Shown one piece after another: positions 34,489 to 45,579 of a stretch of 64,000 nucleotides of DNA. The notes below the pieces were generated by a model. It was not told where the DNA came from. It ran no database searches and worked only from the letters and a program-made list of their open reading frames with translations. Every line of letters starts with the position of its first letter. Position 1 is the stretch's first letter. Source of the stretch: Agrypnia vestita (Eukaryota; Arthropoda; Insecta; Trichoptera; Phryganeidae); assembly GCA_016648135.1 (NCBI GenBank), contig JADDOH010002101.1, positions 1 through 64,000 on the forward strand, given 5' to 3'. Both the position numbers and the translations under genes were made by a program.

Positions 34489-34529
34489 CCGACGTTTCGG
34501 ATCCCATTGCAGGGTCCATCATCAGGGCT
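34489..34529 (-). ncRNA. hammerhead-like motif (family 1)
   Basis: On the minus strand: stem I GCC/GGC, CTGATGA, T, hairpin GGACCC-TGCAAT-GGGATCC, GAAACGTC. Identical core to 34763-34803 in inverted orientation. Confidence 0.5.
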
Positions 34530-34762
34530 GATGTGTTGTCTTGAATGTTGGTGTTGTGGTTAATTATCGGCTTGCAATACCGTGGCGAAGTCATGATGTG
34601 TTGTATGTATGATTCATCTGTTGTCTGATCCCTATCTCTGCGGAGTCTGCGACGAGAATGACTTTGAAGCGCCGGATACCAAGATGTTTTTAATTTGAGA
34701 CCATCATCTCTATTAATGTTTATCGGATGCTTGTAGATTTCTACTTCTTCTATTTCACATCA

Positions 34763-34803
34763 GCCCTGATGATGGACCCTGCAATGGGATCCGAAACGTC
34801 GGC
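34763..34803 (+). ncRNA. hammerhead-like motif (family 1, best copy)
   Basis: Stem I GCC (34763-34765) with GGC (34801-34803); CTGATGA 34766-34772; T; stem II GGACCC/GGGATCC with one bulged A; GAA; palindromic ACGT; cleavage-site-like C at 34800. The one-base gap between CTGATGA and stem II is atypical of verified hammerheads. Penelope-like elements are known to carry hammerhead ribozymes. Confidence 0.55.
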
Positions 34804-35756
34804 CCGAAAGGTCGTAACAACACGGCATAATACCCCAGTAAACACAAACTTGAAATAAATCGATTGTTTCATGCGCGGTGTGGCAGGTGGCGCCGTCTTG
34901 CTGGAACCACATTTCGTCCAGATCCATGCCGTCCAGTTGTGGCCACAAGAACTCGGTTATCATGTTCCAGTAACGAATGCCGTTTACAGTCAGCGCAATT
35001 TCAACCTCATCTTCAAAAAAGTAAGGCCCAATCACGCCGCCTGACCAAAATCCGCACCAGACAGTTGTTCGTTGCCAGTGCATTTGTTTCTCGTGTATTG
35101 CAAAAGGATTTTCTGAGTTCCAAATTCGACAATTTTGTGTATTCACGAAGCCATTCATATGGAAATGCGCTTCATCGGAGAAGATGATTGTTTTCGAAAA
35201 ATTGGGATTGACTTACTTTGCTCCATTACCCATTGAACGAATTGTCGGCGTTTTCCATGGTCTGCTGGTTTGAGCTCCTGAGTAAGCTGAATTTGAGATG
35301 AGATGGAGATCTTTTGTCAAAATTCGCTGCATAGTGCTTCATGAAATTTGAAGTTGTTGAGAACGATGCCGAATTGATGTTTTCGGGTTTTCGACGACAC
35401 TTTCGTTTACAGCAGCAATGTTTTCAAGAGACCGACCGGTACGTTGACGTAAAGCAGTCTAATTGTCCTTAATCGACCCGGTTTCTTCAAATTTTCTGAC
35501 CACTCTTCGAATGGTTGACACATTAGGTGCACGTTCTCGACTGAAAATTTCGCGAAGTTTGCGAGCGGTCTCAGCGTAACTTTCCCCATTTTTGTAAGAA
35601 GTTTTCACAATTATAACGCGTTGTTTTTTCGCAAAAGGCGCTATTTTTAATGATTGGAATGAACATAGATGACAGCTGTCAAATTTCAGTTTTGCCACTT
35701 GCATGAAAATAAAATTTCACTAAAATTATAAAGTGCACTCTTACTGAGACACCCTT

Positions 35757-35960
35757 TACAAAGACTGGCAGACTCGCGAGTCCCTGAAAAACTAATGACC
35801 GGACAAATGAATGATTAATCCGGAGATGGGAGGATGAAGTGATAAGGGATGCAGGGCAACTACTCCAGGTGGAGAATTGGAGGACAGCAGCTGAGGGCAG
35901 AGAGGGAGGTCAAGGCTCCATTTGGGCTGTAGCGTCACCGGAGAGAAAAAAGATTATCAA
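35757..35960 (+). mobile_element. LINE 3' fragment, right part
   Basis: WEDEVIRDAGQLLQVENWRT is the typical LINE ORF2 end; it continues the fragment interrupted at 33965. Confidence 0.6.
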
Positions 35961-37130
35961 TAACTAAAAAATGTAATATTTTATGACAATTATGTCATAA
36001 TAATTTAATGACAGTAGATTTGACCCCACTTTGGTCGAAGCTTGAAAAACATGTTTTTTTAGTTAAAAAATAGATATGCGTACACGGAAATCACGTCTAA
36101 TTAATATTTTACTATTTTTACTAAGCAAATGCTTGCTATATGAACAAAGGACTAGCTTGGTGTCCTGGAACAAGGCTCGAACTCCCAATTATCGGATCCC
36201 TAAGCGAGTCTTAGCCTAAGCCAAAGTTTGAAAACATGATTCCGTTCCGCCCTGCTGTACAGGGCATCGTTTGACCCTACTTTGGTAGAAGCTGGAAAAT
36301 ATGTTGCCGGCCTATCTTGCCGTGTTTTTTAGTTTTTGATACGCACAAAGAATATTTCTCACATTAATTTTCAAACTTTCTATTTCTTATTTTGAGCTAT
36401 TTCCTTAGCAAAAGCGTTTGGAAAATAGTCTTAAAGATCATAAGGGACTACAGCGTGTAGAAATTGGGTGTTTCTTAACACAAGGCCTTGGTGATTAACT
36501 ATTTTCATTTGGCCCTTGTACATATTAAATTATTATTTTATTAGAAAGTTTTTGAAAAAAATAAAATGGCCGTGTTATATCTATTCCTGTAGAACTCCTC
36601 CGTGACTGACATACAACTTTCCACGTGCACGTTTGTTCGGGGCAGTAAAGAAGATCGTATACTTATTAAAAAATTAAATATCTAAAATACAGCTTTTTTT
36701 TGTCCAGGAAAAGTAGTAACACGGCGTAGTTTTTTTTTCAAAAATTTTTCAATAAAATAATAGTTTAATGCATATCTTAATAAGTGCCAATTGAAAAAAA
36801 TATTAATCACCTCCTTGTTAAGAATCATCCAATTTCGATCTAAATTTTACATTTTCATGGTAGTGCAACCCCTTTAAGCTTTCTAAACCAACAAACTTCG
36901 GCCCTACTATGATCAAAGCTTGAAAACTTATTTCTGTTTTGTCCCACAGCATATTTTCTAATGCGACTTTTTCGAAACTCTAAAACTTCATCTGGTCCAC
37001 CCTAAAATACACAGTATTGCATTGATAATAATATTTGCAAGCACGTCAATCGAAAGTAAACCAATTTTCCCCTCTTGATCTCCCATCATATTCTGCATCA
37101 GATAAACAGACGAAAATAGTCCTCGTTGAA
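35961..37130. other. non-coding 5' flank shared with copy B
   Basis: Contains a phrase like GACCCTACTNTGRTCRAAGC then TTGAAAA at 36018, 36272 and 36900 (also 63608). A possible tRNA-like B box (GAGTTCGAGCC, minus) lies at 36175-36195. 36540-37120 matches 63170-63835. Confidence 0.4.
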
Positions 37131-38700
37131 GAATGTATTGAGCAGTTGCTATACATTTCTGACAGACTATTCGTTTTTTTATTCTTCAAATAAATGTGCC
37201 AATATTTGAAGAATTAAAAAGCGAACAATAGAATTGTTGAATTTTCAGGCACGTATTTCTATTCCTCTTAAAATAAGCAAAGGCATAATTAACCAAGAAG
37301 CAGTTGGAAAATATTGTTTTTTTATTCCCTTAGTTTACAATTCTGTGTTTATTTCAATTTCCCGCACGTTTACACTATTCATTTGTTATGATAAGATAAG
37401 ATATGTTATATTGATATATTTTACAGCGGTTTACGTGAGAGGTAATGACAATGACAAGATTACAATATTTGTGTTATTGTATTGCCTTATTTATTTTAAC
37501 GGTTTCAATCATTATGATATTCAAGCACAGTGTAAAACCAATTAAAAAGATTAACAGGTGTTTTAGACATGGTATATTTAACACCAAGTTGGATAAGAGA
37601 TTACTATTTTAATTAATTTATAATAGCAACAGACAATATTAAGTAATGTTAAGGTTTAGGTACTTGAAGAGTTTTGATAGTAATACGGGGTTAGGGATAG
37701 TGGAGGAAGGGGTGAGGAGGTTAAAGTCAGGGTAGTGGTAGAGTAAGCGAAAAGTGAGTGATTGACAATGGTCAATCATTCACTATAACTAATGGTTTAA
37801 TTCCGTTAGTTGAGTAGTGTTAAGATGAAAAAACACAATCTGTAGAATTCTTTTTAGTAATTAAAGAACAATATCGATACAAATATAATTGAATGCCTTG
37901 CGTGTGCGGAATATAAAAGTATTTTGAGTATAGTATGTTCTATTTTTAGTTTTGTTGTTACATACAGTAAGCTAAAGGAGAACGAGATAATAAAATCTTC
38001 TTCTTCTTTAGCTTGTCTACGTTCATCGCTGAATGTGGGCCTCTCTTGCTACTCTCCACGTATTTCCATCGATATACTCCATCGATTTAGTTAAAATGCC
38101 CATGAGAAGTTGTTTAACACACAATCTTGTTTATATTTTTGGAGTACGCTCAAATTTTGAGAACACAATTTCTAAATTTTGTCCCGGATTTTAAATAGGA
38201 TTTAAACGTATATTAAAAATCGATTTTGAAAGTTGTATTTTATACCAGCTGTTCGTACCTTGCGTTGCACGGGTCAAGGATTAAGTTAAAAATAAGTTTT
38301 TGAGGGGAAACAAAGGTTCCATTGTTTTGCAAAGCCTATAATTAAAACAATGTTGTTTGTAGGCAGATTTTTTAAGATAATATCTTTTAAGATAACATAT
38401 TAATAATATTTTTTAAGATAACATATTATGTTAAATTAATTAACTCATAATTGAACCATTTAAGGTATTTTGGTTTATGTTGCTTGCGTCTAGGAACAAA
38501 TTTTTCAATAATTTAATAAATTGACTTGTAAAATTGGTTAGCTGCATTGTTAATGTTTCATTGGATAAGTTACTCCAGTCGATATCATCGATTTGAAGGA
38601 ATTACCAATCAATGTTTGAAAGATGAGTGGTGATATTCACATAATTTGCTTTATGAAAATTGAAAGATGTTTCTTCCTGGCTTGTGGAGGTAGCATTATA
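37131..38700. other. spacer between duplicated copies
   Basis: AT-rich. 38011-38035 repeats a phrase from 7350. 38240-38360 matches the start of the SINE-like repeat at 51630. No gene supported. Confidence 0.35.
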
Positions 38701-38725
38701 TTAATTCTGGTTTGGGACAACTTCT

Positions 38726-39450
38726 CTATAAACAGGTAATGGAAATTCTAATGGTGGGTGATGGGGGGTCTGTTGGAAGAAGTGAATCGGCCGATAGTTC
38801 TAAAGACAATTTGGAATCACTAGAGAATACAAGATCCAGTAAGCGATGATTGACATTGTATATTGAGTTCAATTGAGGTAGTGCCAAGAAAGAGGACATG
38901 TCCAAAATTTCACCAGCGCTGTCTGACATAACTCTGTAGAATTTTCGTCATTCGTATCCCACTTAATATTTCACAAATTGTAGTCACCAGTTAAAATGAA
39001 AACTGCTTCAGGATGTTTTGTCCTTATAATTTCGACATCTTCCACATGATTCTTGTATACTTGTACATCAGATGAAGGAGGAATGTAAACACAGCTGATA
39101 ATAATTTTGCAGTGTGAAGTTTTAACCAGGACGAAGACTTGTCCTATATTATATTATTATAGTGCTTTGTAGGTATCTTAGATGATATGATTTTATTTGA
39201 TACAGTTATTAGTACACCACCTCCTCTAGATTTATGGCTAGTCTCTTGGTTTCTATCGCATCCACAGATATTGTGATTTAAAAATGTAAGTTCTTCTGTT
39301 TTTATTTGTTGGTCAAGCCTGGTTTCTGTCAAGAGGAAAACAGTCGAAAAAAGAACAGGAATTGTATTTTTGAGTTTTTGACTTTAGTTTTCATTCCGCG
39401 AACATTCTGGTAATAAATTTTTTTTGACTTTAGTTTTTTGGGTGAAGTTT
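38726..39450 (-). mobile_element. LINE endonuclease-domain fragment
   Basis: Minus-strand frames give an AP-type endonuclease: LLTETRLDQQI, CDRNQET-HKSRGGGVLITV, then IIISCVYIPPSSDVQVYKNH, AVFILTGDYN, and NVNHRLLDLVFSSD. Frameshifts separate the blocks. Jockey/CR1-like; the reverse transcriptase is not attached. Confidence 0.7.
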
Positions 39451-39619
39451 AAATATTTCCGTTCCTTTGCCATCAATATATTTTATAGAATGATTTGATT
39501 TACTATTTTGAGATCTGGTTGCTTCTTGACGAAGAGCAGAAATTTGCTTTCTTTGTAATCTGGTAACTCATTAAATATCTTTATACTGATATCTGAAATT
39601 TCTCTCTTATTCTAACCCA

Positions 39620-40209
39620 ATCACCGCTAAGCGCACACAGCGCTATGCACATGTGGCGGATCCCACCACACGGGCGGCATCTGGCGTTCAGGGGGACCAA
39701 CGAACCTACAGGCGGCGGGCGGCAAGGCCACTCCCGTTCCGCCTGCTCGACCGCCAACACCGCTAGACCCGGGTAACGCGTCGCGACTTCTCGAATTGTT
39801 ACACGATCGACGTTTAGACCCGCGCGTACAGATATATACTAACCTCAATCAAGTCCGCGTTTACAGCAACCTCTTTAACTAACCATATATTAGCATCATC
39901 CAACTTACCTTTGTAACCATCTTGAATAAACTCCTTGTAAATTGTACATATGACACAAGAGTGCTTCATTCCGTAGAAGTTAGCTACCCGCAACGGCTCC
40001 CGCAGTCCTGAGCCAGAGGAGCTGCCAAAAGTAAGTACAAATCCGATATATACCCTAGACGAACGAGATGGGGACCTTATAGGCTTTCCCCATACACACA
40101 TATATGAGCGTTTGACTTTACCAATCGTTTTTTTCGCGACCAGGCGGCAAAATCGGCAGAAATAGACACCAAAAATTAGTCCAATCTGATTCCTACTGAC
40201 ATCTTGCAA
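39620..40209. other. GC-rich patch with overlapping frames, unidentified
   Basis: Much richer in G+C than its surroundings from 39640 to 39830. On the plus strand a frame reads PPTPLDPGNASRLLELLHDR; on the minus strand a 131-residue frame (40209-39814) contains MKHSCVICTIYKEFIQDGYK and two GT donor-like sites (GTAAGT at about 39910, GTTAGT at 39843). I recognise neither. Confidence 0.25.
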
Positions 40210-40955
40210 GAATCAAGTTAAATCTTGTTATATGTTTGTAAATGTTTGGATTATAAACTGTTTATAATCCAAGACCTGACAAAATATCGTTCAGTTATTT
40301 AAATTTCCCTGCAGAGCGCAGTTCACGTCCGTTAATTAAATTTCCCGCACAGGATGTATCAGTATTTAAAGGATACATCAGTTAAACACTACAGGAGAAT
40401 TAATAAATTTATTTGTGAAGAACTTTACAGAACAAAAATCAGAAACACAGTGATGCATCTTAGACCCCTTCGTACTATTTATACTCTATTTATTTTGTTC
40501 GCAAATTAATTTAAACATTCTTTGTTTCGAAGGGATTTTTATGATGTTAATATAAACAAATTAATGAGTTCAATGACCTAAAGGGCTGAACAGGTTAAAG
40601 GGTAAAGATTCATCTCTTTGTCTTCATATGGAATCCTCCAACCGAGGGACTAACATAAACAATGAGTTCATTGACCGGAATGGCTAACCTAAACAAAAAG
40701 TATTTGTATTAATATTCTAGTTTGAATAAATTCCAAAATATTATAACGGTAGTGGGGATATAACAAATGTACGAGAGGTTTTCCCGCAATCGTGAGACCT
40801 ACGCGTGGTTCGTAATATATCGAGTTTGTTTACGTTACTCGGACAATTAATCAAGTTATCATTAAATTATTATATTGCTAATACGATTTGAAAATAATTT
40901 AGTTTAAATTTTTGAGCTAAATTTGCGTTTTGTTATAAATAATTTTATGTTCAGA
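40210..40955. other. non-coding spacer
   Basis: AT-rich; no feature supported. Confidence 0.35.
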
Positions 40956-41049
40956 CGACCTTTGTGTTCGATCAAAAACGTTCGATTTCTATTGCTTCTC
41001 GAACAGTCGGATTTACTCGTCCAGTTTTGGGCAGGAACCAAAATAAGGG

Positions 41050-41092
41050 GCCCTTGAGAATGAGCAGTGTTACCTGTTCGAAACGTCGGGAG
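41050..41092 (+). ncRNA. hammerhead-like motif (family 5)
   Basis: Hairpin GAGCAG-TGTTAC-CTGTTC followed by GAAACGTCGGGAGT; the CTGANGA box is degraded to CTTGAGA. The sister copy at 50941 keeps CTGAAGA. Confidence 0.4.
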
Positions 41093-41179
41093 TTTAAAAG
41101 TCCTTTTCAGGACTGTTTGACGCGGGTTCCCCCAGAAAGTAGTTCGTCATCTTTTATACCGCGGAAAAAACCGTTAAAT

Positions 41180-41183
41180 TAAC

Positions 41184-41214
<31 letters not shown>

Positions 41215-41242
41215 ATTTATATATATACATATATATATATAC
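41180..41242. repeat. (TA)n microsatellite
   Basis: Nearly pure TA/AT dinucleotide repeat with few interruptions. Confidence 0.9.
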
Positions 41243-41499
41243 TATTTTTCCCTAAATATATAATAATTATTTTATTTTGTATCTATCTCGGCCATCACAA
41301 GGTGCCTTCACTCAATACCAAAGTCTTAAAGTTGAAAAAAATGTCATTACTTTGTATTCTTTGAGGTGCTGGATAAGAATCTATAGTCTGAAATCTTTCA
41401 ACACACATTTAAAAAAATATATATTTATTGAAATTAACGGACATAATCCAATAAGTAATACATAACATGAACAACATGAAATACATCAGAATAAAAGTT

Positions 41500-42300
41500 A
41501 TAGCAATTTAAAAAAAACGCAAGGACAAATGAAAAGTACTAACAGGATGGAGACAAGATCTGGTTTGATTGGATTGTTTGAATCTCAGACAGACTTAAAC
41601 CGAAGAAGTCCAGATTCTGTCTTGAGTTTATAAGACGACGTAACCGTGACATGGGAGCATGGAATCCATAATTGGTTCTATGACGGCTAAGGAACAACAG
41701 TTCATTATTTCTGAATCTACGGGATTTGAATTTTATTTGGCCCTTTAACGAAGGCACATCAGTGTGGCCATTTAATATTTTGAATTGCGTGATTAAGTCA
41801 GTGTTTTCTCTACGTTTTTGGAGGTTATATATTGTAATACTCTTGTTTCGGGATAAGGTTGCTTCCAGTAAAGACTTTGTTCTCGTAAGTATTTATTTGG
41901 GTAACAAAAACGGTTTAGACAATCGTTTATACAGTAAGGTGCGGTCGGAATAACAATGGTAGTAAAAGAGAGAGCGACTCGACATTCACGCGCCTTTTTA
42001 TACATTCTCTCTCTCTGTCATGCAGTCTCTTTCTGGCGTCGCGACATACGTTCCTCAGATCTATTACATATATTTTTAACATTGGCTCAATTTCACTATA
42101 CAAGTAGTTTCCTCTATCCAAGCCCATCATCCATGCAACTTTTCTTAAGAAACGATGTTGCACTGATTCGATGTGACTTATTTGTTTTATATAGAAGGGA
42201 CACCAAATCGCAGTGGCATATTCTAAGATAGGACGGACAAATGAACAGTAAAGAATTTTGATAATATAAATATTTGTGACATCAGAAGACATTCAGAAGA
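41500..42300 (-). mobile_element. LINE RT C-terminal fragment
   Basis: Three overlapping minus-strand frames in order: LYCSFVRPILEYATAIWCPF, QHRFLRKVAWMMGL, then FKSRRFRNNELLFLSRHRTN and MSRLRRLINSR. This is the standard ending of Jockey/CR1-like ORF2, with frameshifts. Confidence 0.7.
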
Positions 42301-42559
42301 AAATATATGTGATGTCAGATTTTTTGATAACTATCTATTAAGAATTCATCAAGTAATAATTGTAATTTAAATTGACTTTCATTGTTTAAACATCTTATAA
42401 ATAACTGTAAGTGTTGATAACACTTATTATTTGTTGTTTTAGGGTTTAAGGGTCGAGGGAGGAAGGGAATCGTAAATACTATAGCTCCGAATTTACATAT
42501 GTCTAGATTATATTGAATTTTATGTGTCTCCATTTTGATGTGCATATATCATGACAAAA

Positions 42560-43060
42560 TATTGGAAAGAAGAAAGACAAACAAAACTAGACAAAATAAT
42601 GAGTACAATGATGTCAACGTGGTCCAATCAATTTAAGTTGGTAGACTACGTTGTTTAGATCTCGTGCATGGAGGACTAAGAACCAAGCCAGATGGTCGAA
42701 AGACAAGAGGGAGACCTATATTGTGCTGGTAGGACAATGTTGTTGAACTGGAACTGGTGGCGAAGATCGGGGTTATCCGTGATCCTTAACGTTTGGGTGA
42801 AACCCGATTGATGAGGTTTCAGAGGAGAGTCTGTGAGATCTCCTGTAGATGTAGTTGTAACGAGCTCAACGGCTGTTCGATTGAGATAACTGAGTCACAC
42901 CAGTGCCAGTGCTCTCCTTCTCACTTTGCGGTAACGGTTCCCCAGATCTTGTTCCGTGTAGATATGATTGAGTTGGCGACGGCTCTTTTGAGTTTTTGGT
43001 CCACAGCAACCGGTACCTGGAAATATATTTTCTCTTAATCATTTTGAAAAACAAACGAAG
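42560..43060 (+). mobile_element. LINE 3' fragment (copy B)
   Basis: Contains KPDGRKTRGRP-LCW-DNVVELEL and RFQRRVCEISCRCSC; partner of 16250-16680. Confidence 0.5.
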
Positions 43061-43122
43061 GAGGTTACAACTAAGTGGTTCATTGATGATAGTACTTCAG
43101 GAAATGTGTATATGTATCGATC

Positions 43123-43462
43123 TGTTATGTTCCAGCATTTGATAAGAGTATTATCATACCTCGGGGTTGCAAAGTGCACGCGTCCTGCACCCGGAGAACT
43201 TATCTATACTGGCGTACGTGACGAAACGCAACGCTTTGTATCAGTATAAAGGTTCACTCTCCTAATCTATATAAGGGCATATCACGTGCTTCAGCCTCGT
43301 CAATCTAATTTTGGTTATATTACATCTCACACGTGTTTGTTACTGTATTATTTTCAATAAGTGTTTCCTTGTGAAATTGAAGCATTGAGAAGAAGAAGAA
43401 AACCATCCTGAAATCGCTCCCAGCTGTCTACAAAACAATTTGTTCCACTTTAGGGTGTAGCA
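43123..43462 (+). mobile_element. solo LTR (copy B only)
   Basis: Starts TGTTATGTTCC and ends GGGTGTAGCA (TG...CA), flanked by GATC at 43119-43122 and 43463-43466. It has a CTATATAAGGGC promoter-like box near 43268. Copy A reads through the site (TGTATCGTATCGG at 16894). No internal region is present. Confidence 0.75.
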
Positions 43463-43639
43463 GATCGTATCGGAACTATGCAGTGATGTGAAGTCAGCAA
43501 TATATCATATAAATTGATGTAGGAATACAACTAAATGCAAAAAATCTTCAGTCCATATAATTAGTAAAATATGTAATTTCATATGTATTCGGTCAAGATA
43601 ATCCCTTTCGAAAACAGAATGTAGGAGGGATAAAATAAA

Positions 43640-44120
43640 TATTCAAAAAATGTTTTGGATGCAGTTACCGATTTTGAATGCAGTCAGTAATTAAGAATGT
43701 AAAGATTTCAAGAATTTACAGTAAATGCATGAACCGGCTGGAGGCGTTCGAAATGTGGATACATCGGAGAATGCTCCGGATACCCTGGACGGATATGGTC
43801 AGCAACACAAGAGTTCTTCAAAGAGCTAGAGTGAATAGAGAGTTGCTGACAAATATCAAAATCCGAAAGGTATCGTATTTGGGTCATGTGCTCAGAGGAG
43901 AAAAATATGAATTGCTCCATCTGATTCTTACGGGCAAGATAGAGGGTCGTAGAGGTGTTGGAAGGAGACAAATTTCCTGGCTCCGCAATATACGCGACTG
44001 GACGGGCATAAGAAGTGTTGGAGAGCTGTTTCGTGCTGCCCAGGACAGGGACGCTTTCTCTCGGGTGATAGTCAACGTTGGGGGGACCTGACATGACACC
44101 AAAAGAAGAAGAAGATAGTA
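43640..44120 (+). mobile_element. LINE ORF2 C-terminal fragment (copy B only)
   Basis: Frame 43678-44091 reads RLEAFEMWIHRRMLRIPWTD, IRKVSYLGHVLRGEKYELLH and GKIEGRRGVGRRQISWLRNI RDWTG-like blocks, typical of insect endonuclease-reverse transcriptase ends. Intact over 137 residues but lacking catalytic domains. Confidence 0.75.
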
Positions 44121-44519
44121 AATATAGCTTTATCACTTCCAAAACCAGGTTTTCAAATCACTAGTAAAAGCAAAGGCAGCAACATCCACTTCAAGCAATC
44201 AACCCACAAGGATGTGTCATGTAACAAAATGACCGCTTCATATTAAAGTGAGAGTTGATGTTAAATTACGATTTCTAAATAAGCAAACTTCTTGTATTTT
44301 TTAAGCAATTCACTGTTTATCAAAAGTTAGTTGTTTTTATACGTTATATTTACAATTTGTAAGGAGAAAAATATTTTCGTTACTGTAGGTAATGGTACCA
44401 TAGACTATTAGGTGTGTTAGCGCCATTAAATTAATTTGTAAACTAGGAAAAAGGTATTCCCTCTCTCCCATTTCCTACCCATTCCCGCACGCAAAGCAAG
44501 TACTAGAGCCGCTCCAGTT

Positions 44520-44921
44520 TTGAAAAACGAAGCCGCCACAAGACGAGAAAAAACAATCGTAATCGCAATAGAAAAAATGTCAGTAAAAGAAAGTGACCGC
44601 ATAATTTTCCGCTGTGAACTACCGCAAATTAAATCAAAGATTCAATTATTGACGCGAGTGTTTTGCCTTAAAATTAACGGGAAACACCTCGCCGCTAGAT
44701 GTTTAGAAGATATAGAAGAGGCAAGAGGAGAACCAAAGAACCGAAGGAAGAAAGGTAAGTGCTTGCCTTGTTCCCAATTACCCATCACAATATCTCCCAA
44801 CCAATGTGTATCTTACTTTTTTATTGTAATTAACTTTATTGTATCTATACTTATAATATTAAAACTACACTGTTTATTTAAAATAAACAGGATCATTAAG
44901 AAGAAGCAGAAAATGAAATGA
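44520..44921 (+). CDS. unidentified reading frame with splice donor
   Basis: From ATG a basic stretch of about 60 residues (MSVKESDRIIFRCELPQIKS, ARCLEDIEEARGE) ends at GAAAG then GTAAGTGC at about 44755, a strong donor. Past it the frame becomes AT-rich and hydrophobic. It could be a first exon or a retrotransposon piece. No domain recognised. Confidence 0.2.
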   Translation: MKNEAATRREKTIVIAIEKMSVKESDRIIFRCELPQIKSKIQLLTRVFCLKINGKHLAARCLEDIEEARGEPKNRRKKGKCLPCSQLPITISPNQCVSYFFIVINFIVSILIILKLHCLFKINRIIKKKQKMK

Positions 44922-45244
44922 AGTACACATATTAACTATCGACAACACAAGTCTTTTCAGTCGTTTATAGAGTAGTTCCACATAACTTAGATCCTTTAAT
45001 TTATTGGAAATTTCGTCATCTATATGATAATTGCCCCAAAAATGCCCGTAGGTAGTAAGGCGTGTGTTTCCATTGCCAGCACAAAAAAAAAAATCGTATA
45101 ATGTAGCGAGAAGTATGGATTGTTTTAAAATACACGTAGATAATATTTAATGTGTAGAAATATTATACACGTAAAATAAGAATGGTCACTTTTAAACATA
45201 ATGTACTTAATATTTATACACCTTTATTAATTTGTAATATACAT

Positions 45245-45398
45245 GTCCTTAGGTCTTCACGGCCGTTCAGAATCTTCTGTGTATAGTTTTCTGGGATTTT
45301 CTGCCGTGTATATGTGACCTCTCTGGCCAACATTTCGTATCCCATTGCAGGGTCCATCATCAGGGCTGATGTGATGAATGTGTGTTGAAGTGTACTAC
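45245..45398 (-). repeat. Penelope-like repeat (family 1, copy B only)
   Basis: Begins GTCCTTAGGTCTTCACGGCC and carries CTGATGA with hairpin GGACCC...GGGATAC and GAAATGTT on the minus strand. It lies in the 3' flank of gene B. Confidence 0.65.
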
Positions 45399-45506
45399 GG
45401 CTACCATCGGCCGCGTAGAGAGAGGCCTAGACAGCCGCCCGATAGCCGATTGCTTAACTGCTAGTAAAAGTATATTGCAGCATATAATAATCTATGTCTT
45501 TCTGTA

Positions 45507-45579
45507 TTATTTGCTCTTGATTGCATTGAAGATTGATAATGACTTTTGCATTGGTGCATCTGTTAGACAACGTTTTAGA
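45507..45579 (-). CDS. mthl: receptor B exon 8 (C-terminal tail)
   Basis: Encodes [20 protein letters not shown] then IKSK and TAA. Relative to A it lacks about four residues (WFNQ region) without loss of frame. Confidence 0.7.

Larger units (their letters stand above)
34401..34853. mobile_element. Penelope-like insertion nested in mariner
   Basis: Flanked by a 12-bp duplication AATAAATCGATT (34389-34400, 34854-34865). Both ends are inverted 3' termini of the family 1 repeat, each with the hammerhead-like core, and the middle (minus strand) encodes the C-terminal tail of the GIY-YIG frame seen at 54236 (KTSWYPALQSHSRRRLRRD). Confidence 0.8.
34100..35704 (-). pseudogene. mariner transposase, interrupted
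   Basis: The N-terminal helix-turn-helix part (35704-35459) reads KNGESYAETARKLREIFSRE and RRVVRKFEETGSI, then a stop. The catalytic part follows with FSDEAHFHMNG, WFQQDGATCHTAHET and, beyond the nested repeat, SCDLTPCDFFLWG. Counting across the insert gives 41 residues between the second and third aspartate, so DD41D by eye. Several stops plus the 453-bp insertion make it inactive. The frame that begins at 34594 is a chimera of repeat and transposase. Confidence 0.8.
33966..35756 (-). mobile_element. mariner-family transposon inserted in LINE (copy A only)
   Basis: Inverted ends AAGAGTGTCTCAGTAAGAGT (left) and AAGGGTGTCTCAGTAAGAGT (right, inverted) are flanked by TA at 33964-33965 and 35757-35758. 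Copy B has the intact target (GGACATGTACAAAGACTGG at 62550). Without the nested insert (34401-34853) the element is about 1.34 kb, normal for mariners. Confidence 0.88.
16230..37130. repeat. tandem segmental duplication, copy A
   Basis: This block matches 42540-63840 in direct orientation and the same order. It starts with the LINE tail (16250/42560), then the receptor's eight exons, its promoter region (33480/61740), the upstream LINE piece (33790/62150) and a non-coding block (36540-37120/63170-63835). The copies differ by insertions unique to each. Boundaries are by eye, within about 50 bp. Confidence 0.85.

Noticed and set aside
34100..34594. Open frame of 164 residues as a single gene
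   Set aside because: Its first part is Penelope-like repeat sequence and its second part mariner transposase; the join is the nested insertion edge at 34401.
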